From: a virus
Direction: 5' to 3' (one strand)
DNA: 33,069 nucleotides
IMG/VR virus record: IMGVR_UViG_3300021963_000409
Coordinates: 1-33,069 of that record
Both the position numbers and the translations under genes were made by a program. This document shows positions 22,039 through 29,150 of this stretch, piece after piece. Below the pieces are notes generated by a model that made no database searches, was not told the origin of the DNA, and worked only from the letters and a program-made list of their open reading frames with translations. Every line of letters starts with the position of its first letter. The first letter of the stretch is position 1.

Positions 22039-23727
22039 TTAAAAACCATAGCGGTGTTGGCGCAAATCACGAATTTGTTGAGTAAGTTCCGCAGTTTTGC
22101 GCGGGTCACCACTTCGTATATTAGCTAGTTGTATACGCAATGTCTTAATATCAGGATCATTTGCAGCCCGCTGCTCAAGAACACGTCTATCGTTATCAAC
22201 TTGCAAATTTTCTTCAAATCTAGTGTCTCTAGCAGTTGTTACAGCACTAGGAAGTTGTTGATTAAAAGACAACCCCACAGGAGTTGCTGCCGAAGCAGGC
22301 GCTGGCAGTGTGGCAGGACTTAGCGATTGGTTACTTAAAATTTGTTTAGCCAGCGCCGTAGGACTTAAGTCTAGGCCGCCAGCAGGCCCGCCAGTTCCAA
22401 GATACTGGTTAAAGATTTGGTCTGTAACAGCTTGTCTAGCCGTCTGAAACGTATGCTGGGGGCCTTTTTTATTTGTTGGGTCTACAGGCGTACCTACCAA
22501 TTGTTCAGCAGCGTCGTTAATTTTCTTTGGGTCTAGTGCTGCTGCGGGAACAACATTTTGATCCAGTTTAACTTGAACGCTTTCCAACGCTCCAGTTTTT
22601 CTATTAAATCGCAAACCACTCATCACTTGAATTGGATTACCCTTTTCGTCGCGAGAATACCCCACCTGTACACCAGACAGTTGATTAGCAGCGGCATTGC
22701 TAGCAGCGCCAGCCTCTTTAGCTCTAGCGTTGTAATATCCAACTAAAGCATTTTTTGATTGCTCATCTTGCCGAAACTTAGCCAGCTCAAACGCACCGCC
22801 TTCTTTAATCCTAGAGTCCACGCTAAGCGCAAACTCGTCAGCATTTCTTGCTGATAGAAACGGTACGCGAGTGCCATCCTTGTTAACTTGAGTAACTTTA
22901 AAGCCGTCGATTTCCAGTGTAAAGCTATCGTTCAAGTCATCAATGGCTTTTAGCGCGGCAGCCGGCCCTTTTAATCTAGCCTGCTTAATTGTTTGGTCAA
23001 ACTTCGCGCCTTCAGTTAAAATTTTATTGCGCTCGTTAGTACTATAGTTTGCTTCCAGAGCAGCAGCAGCTTCGGGGCCTTTAAATTGTGCTACGGCAGC
23101 TAAAACTGCAGCACTTTTTTCTTCCGGCTTGTCGTACTTAGTAGCGTTGATTTTTGCAAATTCGGTATCAAAACTGGTGGCTTTTTCTTCAGTGCGTTTA
23201 AGACCTTTAAGTTGAAGGTCTGTAAGAGTTTGCTGTTGAGCTTGACCGGCAAGAGCACCTTCTAGTTGTTGTTTTTGAAGGGGATACAGTTCGTCTTGTT
23301 GTCTTGCAAGTTGCAGGTCTCGGCGCAGGCGTTGCGCAGCAATGGGATCGCGTTCGGCAAGAACATTTGCAGCAGCACTATAACGGGCGGATTCAATTTC
23401 CTGTTGTGTAGGCATCCGGTTAAACGTCTGACCGCCGAGACCGTACTGAGTTGCGCCAATACGCTGACCTTCAACTGGCATCTGTGGGGCGTACATACCT
23501 TGTTCTTGCGGAGTGAGATCAAACTCAGCCGCATCTTGCGCTGCCAGTCCTTGTGTATAAGTCTGTGCGCGACCAAGTTCCTCTGGGGTAGCCTGACGTT
23601 GCTCCATAGCTTGAGGGGTAAGCCCCATGGCTGCTTTTATACGTTCGCGTTGTTCGTTTTCCTCACGCATCTTAAGGCCGCGCTCGACCGCTTGTGCGCC
23701 TACTTGGAATCCTGCTGCAAAACCCAT
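22039..23727 (-). CDS. Internal virion / ejection protein candidate
   Basis: 562 residues from the ATG at 23727, which has GGAGG seven bases upstream; a TTG at 23748 would add seven residues. Nearly all helical and Gln/Ala/Lys-rich: MGFAAGFQVGAQAVERGLKM at the start, then Gln-rich linkers (about 45-100), then heptad-like helices (LARQQDELYPLQKQQLEGAL) and a C-terminal helix pair (LRIQLANIRSGDPRKTAELT). No enzyme motif, signal peptide or membrane span. Size, composition and position between the S74-like protein and the giant protein match a T7 gp15-like core protein, though sequence homology is not visible. It overlaps nothing; the giant gene starts 44 bases later. Confidence 0.75.
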   Translation of the reverse strand: MGFAAGFQVGAQAVERGLKMREENEQRERIKAAMGLTPQAMEQRQATPEELGRAQTYTQGLAAQDAAEFDLTPQEQGMYAPQMPVEGQRIGATQYGLGGQTFNRMPTQQEIESARYSAAANVLAERDPIAAQRLRRDLQLARQQDELYPLQKQQLEGALAGQAQQQTLTDLQLKGLKRTEEKATSFDTEFAKINATKYDKPEEKSAAVLAAVAQFKGPEAAAALEANYSTNERNKILTEGAKFDQTIKQARLKGPAAALKAIDDLNDSFTLEIDGFKVTQVNKDGTRVPFLSARNADEFALSVDSRIKEGGAFELAKFRQDEQSKNALVGYYNARAKEAGAASNAAANQLSGVQVGYSRDEKGNPIQVMSGLRFNRKTGALESVQVKLDQNVVPAAALDPKKINDAAEQLVGTPVDPTNKKGPQHTFQTARQAVTDQIFNQYLGTGGPAGGLDLSPTALAKQILSNQSLSPATLPAPASAATPVGLSFNQQLPSAVTTARDTRFEENLQVDNDRRVLEQRAANDPDIKTLRIQLANIRSGDPRKTAELTQQIRDLRQHRYGF

Positions 23728-23728
23728 A

Positions 23729-24679
23729 TCAAACCTCCAACATCTCAATGCCGAGACCGGCGTAGTTAACAGCGTCGTAGCCGTCAGGCATTGTGACTAC
23801 CATCTCAGGATAACGAGCTTTTACATCGTCGGCCATTACACCAAGGTAGCGTTTACCCGAACCGCCAATGTATTCAAATTCATAAAGCGGCAGATTGGTA
23901 CGAATGTCGTGGCCAACCACTTCAACGTTTTCTTTGAGGCGGCGATCAGATTTTGATAGTCCGTAAGTTGTACCCGCACCTACCAATGCGCCAATAACCT
24001 GACCTTCTGCATTAAGGCCGGTGTTAAACTGACTAGTCTGGTTAGTAAGAATGTTGCCGTAGGTTTGACCAGCTTGCTGCATACCTTGGCCATACTGTGA
24101 ACCGGGAGCCATTGAGGTATTTACGCCCGCAGAGCCTGCAGCATTTGCACCTTGGTAAGCAGCGGTAGAAGCACCAGCCAGATTACGGCCAAGACCTGTA
24201 ACGTCTAAACGACGAGCAAATCCAAGCTGTTCTGCCTGAGTACGAGCGCCTGTCATGGCATTGGCACGTTGAGCAGCAAGGCCCAAATTAGTCTGGTTAG
24301 CCATAGACATCGCTCGGCCTGAGGCAGGGTTTACCCCCATAGATGCTTGAGCCCGCTGAGAAGCAGCTTGAGTTGTACCGAACGCTCGGCCTGCGGCTGC
24401 AGCGGCTTCACGAGCCATTCCTTCTCGATAGTCTTCGGTATTGAACCGTTCGGCATCTCGGACAAGCCCCTGCTCTAGCGGCCTAAACGTCTGCTGCTGG
24501 TAGTCGTAGTAATCTTGCGCTTGCCGCATTTGTTGCTGTTGGGCGGCCATTTGCTGAGCGGCTACTTGACGCGCAAGCGGGGCCATCTCTGCGTATTGCT
24601 GTTTAGCAAAGTCTAATTGCTCACGCCCAATTTGTTGCATTGGTGTGTAGTCTGGTGCTGGTTGTGACTTACCGCCCAT
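23729..24679 (-). CDS. Virion protein with short S74-like C-terminus
   Basis: 316 residues. The N-terminal 100 residues are a Gln/Ala-rich coiled coil (AQQMAAQQQQMRQAQDYYDY), followed by a low-complexity Gly/Ala/Asn/Gln region (100-240). The last 75 residues begin SKSDRRLKENVEVVGHDI and continue LYEFEYIGG, YLGVMADDVKARYPEMV and YAGLGIEML. This is the signature of the S74 intramolecular chaperone/peptidase (SDxRLK with catalytic Ser and Lys). Only the core is present; the long helical tail of fibre chaperones is missing. In fibres S74 folds trimers and cuts itself off; here it caps a small helical protein at a T7 gp14-like position, so it may assist assembly of the internal core. The stop precedes the next ATG by one base. 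Confidence 0.82.
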   Translation of the reverse strand: MGGKSQPAPDYTPMQQIGREQLDFAKQQYAEMAPLARQVAAQQMAAQQQQMRQAQDYYDYQQQTFRPLEQGLVRDAERFNTEDYREGMAREAAAAAGRAFGTTQAASQRAQASMGVNPASGRAMSMANQTNLGLAAQRANAMTGARTQAEQLGFARRLDVTGLGRNLAGASTAAYQGANAAGSAGVNTSMAPGSQYGQGMQQAGQTYGNILTNQTSQFNTGLNAEGQVIGALVGAGTTYGLSKSDRRLKENVEVVGHDIRTNLPLYEFEYIGGSGKRYLGVMADDVKARYPEMVVTMPDGYDAVNYAGLGIEMLEV

Positions 24680-24682
24680 AAT

Positions 24683-25099
24683 TTACTCCTTGTGAAGCCA
24701 ACGACATTTATCTGGCCACATAACTAAAATTTGCATATCCGAATTAACAGCGCCGTCTTTCATGACAAACTCCTCCTCAAACCCAAGGTGCTTGTCAAAC
24801 TCAATAACGGAGGGCTCATTCGTGGGTACCATGCCTGTCAATCGTTTCAATTTACATTGGTTAAATGCGTAATCACAGACGTGATGGAACAACGGCACAA
24901 GAAGTTTTGTGTGTTGCGCGACAGCAATGTGACATGTAGCATTTGATCCATTGTAGTTATTGATTACCACTCCTGCAATAACATCTTCTCCACGAATGAC
25001 GCCCAAGGCATAAAAAGAACCCCAACTGGAGTCTTGCCCTGTTTGTTTGGCTACCCAATCCCCTATACGTTCTTTCTGGTCAAAGACAAGTTCTGCCAT
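24683..25099 (-). CDS. GNAT-family acetyltransferase
   Basis: 138 residues from the ATG at 25099. Upstream ATG (25135) or GTG codons are open, but they overlap the previous gene, and the conserved sequence begins at MAELVFDQKERIGDWVAKQ. No good ribosome site precedes any of them. The order of elements is that of small phage GNAT enzymes: central strand FYALGVIRGEDVIAGVVINN, a helix (LLVPLFHHVCDYAFNQ), strand KRLTGMVPTNEPSVIEFDK and HLGFEEEFVMKDG. Close relatives sit in fibre cassettes of proteobacterial phages. Substrate unknown; it may modify a virion or host protein or small molecule. It lies between fibre assembly and internal virion genes in the late operon. Confidence 0.85.
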   Translation of the reverse strand: MAELVFDQKERIGDWVAKQTGQDSSWGSFYALGVIRGEDVIAGVVINNYNGSNATCHIAVAQHTKLLVPLFHHVCDYAFNQCKLKRLTGMVPTNEPSVIEFDKHLGFEEEFVMKDGAVNSDMQILVMWPDKCRWLHKE

Positions 25100-25113
25100 G
25101 TGCGTATTATGTC

Positions 25114-25542
25114 TTATTGCGGAGGAGTTGGCCATACCACATTTAAAGGGTAGCCGGATTGTTCTGGGATATCTCGTAAGGCTTGGCGGTAGGTCTGCCA
25201 CTGGGCGTACAGAGTTTGGCCAAGGCGGGTAGGCGCTGACGCGGTGTCAGTCCAGTCGGATTCTTGTAAAAGAGTTAGGCGTTTAGACAAAACAATCGTT
25301 TGAGCCCACTCAGCATCAGGTTCCCACTGTTTAGTAGCGTAATTAAACTTGTACGCATCACTTGGTTTATCTGGCATATCTACCAGTGTCCCGTCAGCCA
25401 AGCAATACTGCTTCCCAAGAATTGCAGTGCCAACACAAATGGCCTCAGAAGGTTTTAAAATTTGCTGCTCGATTTGGTCATCAGGGCAATAACCGGTTTG
25501 TGTAATTTCACCAGTAGGAAGATAAATATAAAAACTGCTCAT
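25114..25542 (-). CDS. Tail fibre assembly protein (Tfa-like chaperone)
   Basis: 142 residues, ATGA-coupled to the fibre gene upstream. The C-terminal pattern is typical of phage tail assembly chaperones: SKRLTLLQESDWTDTASAP, then LYAQWQTYRQALRDIPEQ, then GYPLNVVWPTPP. The N-terminus (YIYLPTGEITQTGYCP) is a short beta unit. Such proteins help fold or trimerise the adjacent fibre tip and are often exchanged together with it. The direct coupling supports that partnership here. Complete length for the family. Confidence 0.9.
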   Translation of the reverse strand: MSSFYIYLPTGEITQTGYCPDDQIEQQILKPSEAICVGTAILGKQYCLADGTLVDMPDKPSDAYKFNYATKQWEPDAEWAQTIVLSKRLTLLQESDWTDTASAPTRLGQTLYAQWQTYRQALRDIPEQSGYPLNVVWPTPPQ

Positions 25543-28500
25543 CGTTTAACCCCAAGAACTGTAATTCCGCAAGCAGCATCTCCTGACAAAAACGTAGTGC
25601 TCATCGAAAAAATATGCGAACCTGCAGCGACGGAAACAAGAGCTGACATAGCACCAAGAGTAAATTCTGCAGGTAAATCTGTTTGAATAGCAGCACCATC
25701 CACTGCCAATGTCCATGGTTGTCCGTCTCGACCTAAGCCCTGTGTGTAAGTACTTATAAGCATAAACTGCATAGCAATGGGAGCAGTTAATGTTACTGAG
25801 GCGGAATAAACTCCATTTGCACCGCCGGGTAGTGTGATGGCATTAAGTTTAACGTTTCCGGTTGCTACAACGTCGCCATTGAGCGTTAGTTGCGTACCGT
25901 TGTAGTTGATGTTGGTCGTCGAATTGCCTAGTGCAAAAGTGCCGCTTGGGTTAATCTTTGCACCTGATCCGGTCATTGTTGTGCCAGATAAGGCGGGGGT
26001 AGAGCCAACTGTCAAAGTGCCTGCAAAAGACGCAGCGCCTGTAGAACCGTTCAAAACAAAGGTAGCTTCATCGCTACTGTTGTATGCAACCAAGCCGTTT
26101 GCAGTTAGTCCAACGCCGTAACCGCTGGTACGGACACCCGAAGAATTCCAATTAAGCGTACCGGTAGCTAGGCCCCCAGAACCAGCCAGAACGTTTCTAG
26201 CATCAGAATTTAATTTGGTGGAAAGTCCAGCGACTGCATCGGCGGCATCGGAGGCTGCACTATTAGCTGTAGATAAAGCTGTACTTGCGTTACTCACTAC
26301 AGTACTTGCAGCCGTACCATCAACAGTGCCCGTTACATTGCCGGAAAATGCTCCGCTACCTGCATTAAGAATTGTGTTACCGTCGGCGTCGCGAATAGAT
26401 AAACCATTTGAATTAATCTGTGCGGCGGTCAACTGACCCCGAATAACAGCAGCACCAAACTCAGCCGTACCATCTCCACGAATTATCCAGCCTTGCGAGC
26501 CAGCAACAAAATTTGTAGAGTAAATATCTGTGCCAACACTGATAGCACCAGTCAAAAGTTTAGCCGCGCTCAGGTCAACGATTTTTGCGTTATCAATAGC
26601 AGCATCAGCAATCTGAGCATTCTGGATCGTAGCGTTTAGAACATAAGCCGCGTCAATATACACACCGGATGGAACACTGACACCACCAATGGAAGTAGGC
26701 ACTGCCTGCACTGCAAACGGAACTCGACTCGCTACTTGCCACGTAACTGTGCCGTCTAAAATCTTTGTACCGATAGCGCCAACCGTTAACGCCCCTGTGC
26801 CGGTCGTACCGCCAATTTTACAAACAAGAGTTTTGCTTCCCTCGGTAGACACTCGAGCAATAGCGCCAACAGCGTATGTTGTAGAAACAGCTCTAAGGGC
26901 AATAGATGTCTCTGGCGTTGTGACCGCAAAGCGATTTACGTTTGCAATGAACTGTGAATTACCGACTGCATCGCTGTAAATACCGTAGCCTGCCACGTTG
27001 CCGTTAACGTCCAGCTTGATGGTGTATTGGGCTTGGAGTCCATCGTTAAGCGTCTTTTGCGCAGTAAACCGTTGTTCTAAACTAGCTGATGCACTGCCGT
27101 CGCTGACACTAACTTGTTTAACAGCAGTTGCCAAAGGTAGACCGACTGTCCATGTGCCGCCTGCGGCTTCGCAAGCTGCTTTAGTTGTGTCGTCAGTTGC
27201 AACGCCGCCAATCGCGCAGTACCCAATCTTTGTGGATTCAACAGTCGTAACTCGAGCATCAACGGCAGTAACGGAACCGGTGATTACTGCATCTGGAGAA
27301 TAGACCCAAGCTGTGCCAGACCAGAGATACAATTTATTACTATCATTTGTGTCGTACCAAACATCCCCATTTACCAAGGCAATGTTGCTTGCGGTTTCTG
27401 GGTCAACGCCGCGAATAGTTGGCGCGTCAGCTTGACGAAATACTTTAGACTGAATGCTTGCATACGCACGCAAGAATGTCCCGCTCTGGGCAATAGCGTT
27501 CTCAGTATCAGTTTGCGTTAAATAGTCGTTTGTCAGTGTTGCGGTCAACGCAGTCACAGAACCCGTAATAGCCCCATCTGGTGAGTACACCCAAGCAGAC
27601 CCTGACCACTGGTACAACTTGTTCTGGTCATCTAAATCAATCCATATATCGCCAGTTTGCAAAGGGATGTCGGTACTTGTAGACGCATCAACACCGCGTT
27701 TTGTAGGCGCAGAAACTTGTCTAAATGTGCGAGACGCAGATACATCCGTATACGCACGAAGCACTGTTCTGCTATTGGCAATGGCTGTGTTGACTGTAGA
27801 CGTGGTCGAGTAATCGTTAATCAGCGTAGCCCGCGTTGCCACAAGGCCAGTCACTGGGTCATTCACTGACGTTTCAAGCGTAGTAACATCAGATGCAATA
27901 GCCGCGTCAGCAGTAGCTCTGGCAGTCTGCTCGTTAACAATTAACGCAAAGTTATCTGTAACGTCGGTCAGGGTAATGTCAACCCAAGCCGTACCGTTCC
28001 ATTGGTATTGATTGTTGCGAGCTACCGCATAGTCTTCATCAAAGTAAGGGATGGCATAACTGGGTTTAATATCCACCCAAATGTCGTTTAACGCAGGAGT
28101 CGCAGGAGCGGTTGTGGTGCGATAAATTGTATTTTTGCTAGACGCCGTTGCAGAAACAGACGAAATTGAAGACGCTAGACCAGAGTCAGCCGTGGCCCGC
28201 GCAGTCTTCTCTGAGAAGATAAGGCCGGTAGTAACGCTGGTAATGTCTGTGCCGGTATAAGTCCCGCGCATCTGCGTAGCAAGGGTTTCTCTTGCAGTAA
28301 CTTCCGCGCCCAAGTTAGTCGTAATCGTAGCTATGTCTGCGGTGTGAGCAGCAACAATATCCGCGAGAGACGAGTAGTCTCCGATCTTTAGCCAATACGT
28401 TGTGTTGGTGGGTAGATTGCCTGTGGTAGTTCCAAGAGCTTTGTATAAACCGCCGTTGTACTTAACAATCGCATCTGCAGCATAAGTCGTACCATTGTTG

Positions 28501-29150
28501 TAGTCCGGATAGGCATTGATCGTGTCAATCTGACCTTGAATCTGAGCTAACTGATTGGGGATAGTGCCGGGTGTTCCAGCAGGGCCATCAATTAAGTTAA
28601 TACGGCTATTAAGCGACGTAGCAAGTTGTGACGAAGTTATGCTGCCAGCCAAAGTGGTTAGCAAATAAGATACGGCAGCGCCGGTTGTAGCTAACGTTCC
28701 GTTGATACTGTTATAGGGGCCGATAACGTCTAGCGTATTGACAAACCGAACCCAGTAGTACCGAGAGACGCTGGGCCCCACAGAGTCAACATAGATTGCA
28801 CCGGGAGAAAGCCCGATCAACACCGCCGTGCCAATATTGTCTGTAGAGTTACCCCAAATCTCAGCGTGCGAGTGACCAAAGTACTGCGGGTTATCCCACG
28901 AAACAATGATGTTCTGAATAGCAGCAGATGCTGTTACATTTGTTGGCGCAGGCGAAGTTCCAATTAATTTGGTGCTGGGTTTAACAACAGTGCCGTTATT
29001 TCCGGGGTCAACAACACCGCCTGCAATTAACTCTCTAGCAGTTACAAAACGATTATCACCATCGCTCGTAATAAGCTCTCGAACACGGTCAAGAAACGTT
29101 CGTAGGTCGCGGGGGATGTCCGACGTTACTGATGGTAATTTATTAGACAC
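25539..29150 (-). CDS. Tail fibre / tip receptor-binding protein
   Basis: 1203 residues. Domains seen: a short N-terminal helix (about 10-45), an Fn3-like domain (68-157; APTNVTASA, IIVSWDNP), and a small carbohydrate-binding-module-like unit (215-258; NNGTTYAADAIVKYNGGLYK, then YWLKIGD), similar to CBM5/12. Helical linkers follow. Next are two tandem repeats of 99 and 95 residues (433-531, 532-626), a mini-domain with a Cys pair (C645, C660; ACEAAGGTW) and a lambda-J/DUF1983-like stretch (about 850-950, GWIIRGDGTAEFGAAVIRGQ). The C-terminus is a Gly/Ser/Thr-rich beta region. It probably contacts the host surface glycan. It overlaps the nozzle-like gene by eight bases and is followed by its assembly chaperone. 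Some tip-like features are more usual in siphophages. Confidence 0.88.
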   Translation of the reverse strand: MSNKLPSVTSDIPRDLRTFLDRVRELITSDGDNRFVTARELIAGGVVDPGNNGTVVKPSTKLIGTSPAPTNVTASAAIQNIIVSWDNPQYFGHSHAEIWGNSTDNIGTAVLIGLSPGAIYVDSVGPSVSRYYWVRFVNTLDVIGPYNSINGTLATTGAAVSYLLTTLAGSITSSQLATSLNSRINLIDGPAGTPGTIPNQLAQIQGQIDTINAYPDYNNGTTYAADAIVKYNGGLYKALGTTTGNLPTNTTYWLKIGDYSSLADIVAAHTADIATITTNLGAEVTARETLATQMRGTYTGTDITSVTTGLIFSEKTARATADSGLASSISSVSATASSKNTIYRTTTAPATPALNDIWVDIKPSYAIPYFDEDYAVARNNQYQWNGTAWVDITLTDVTDNFALIVNEQTARATADAAIASDVTTLETSVNDPVTGLVATRATLINDYSTTSTVNTAIANSRTVLRAYTDVSASRTFRQVSAPTKRGVDASTSTDIPLQTGDIWIDLDDQNKLYQWSGSAWVYSPDGAITGSVTALTATLTNDYLTQTDTENAIAQSGTFLRAYASIQSKVFRQADAPTIRGVDPETASNIALVNGDVWYDTNDSNKLYLWSGTAWVYSPDAVITGSVTAVDARVTTVESTKIGYCAIGGVATDDTTKAACEAAGGTWTVGLPLATAVKQVSVSDGSASASLEQRFTAQKTLNDGLQAQYTIKLDVNGNVAGYGIYSDAVGNSQFIANVNRFAVTTPETSIALRAVSTTYAVGAIARVSTEGSKTLVCKIGGTTGTGALTVGAIGTKILDGTVTWQVASRVPFAVQAVPTSIGGVSVPSGVYIDAAYVLNATIQNAQIADAAIDNAKIVDLSAAKLLTGAISVGTDIYSTNFVAGSQGWIIRGDGTAEFGAAVIRGQLTAAQINSNGLSIRDADGNTILNAGSGAFSGNVTGTVDGTAASTVVSNASTALSTANSAASDAADAVAGLSTKLNSDARNVLAGSGGLATGTLNWNSSGVRTSGYGVGLTANGLVAYNSSDEATFVLNGSTGAASFAGTLTVGSTPALSGTTMTGSGAKINPSGTFALGNSTTNINYNGTQLTLNGDVVATGNVKLNAITLPGGANGVYSASVTLTAPIAMQFMLISTYTQGLGRDGQPWTLAVDGAAIQTDLPAEFTLGAMSALVSVAAGSHIFSMSTTFLSGDAACGITVLGVKR
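27273..27854 (-). repeat. Two tandem repeats inside the fibre gene
   Basis: Copy A (27558-27854, 99 codons) and copy B (27273-27557, 95 codons) share FRQ-x-x-APT-x-RGVD, GD-[IV]-W-x-D, NKLY-x-WSG-[ST]-AWVYSPD and ITGSVTA. A third, diverged half-copy lies upstream at about 28000-28130 (IYRTTTAPATPALNDIWVD, then YQWNGTAWVDI). These are protein repeats from internal duplication, also in frame at DNA level. Confidence 0.8.

Noticed and set aside
25906-27303. Several + strand frames opposite the fibre gene with Val/Ala/Pro-rich translations
   Set aside because: They mirror Thr/Ser/Ala codons of the fibre gene on the other strand; there are no start signals and no recognisable domains.
25539-29150. 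Diversity-generating retroelement acting on the fibre gene
   Set aside because: No reverse transcriptase and no template/variable repeat pair were seen; the repeats are ordinary in-frame protein duplications.
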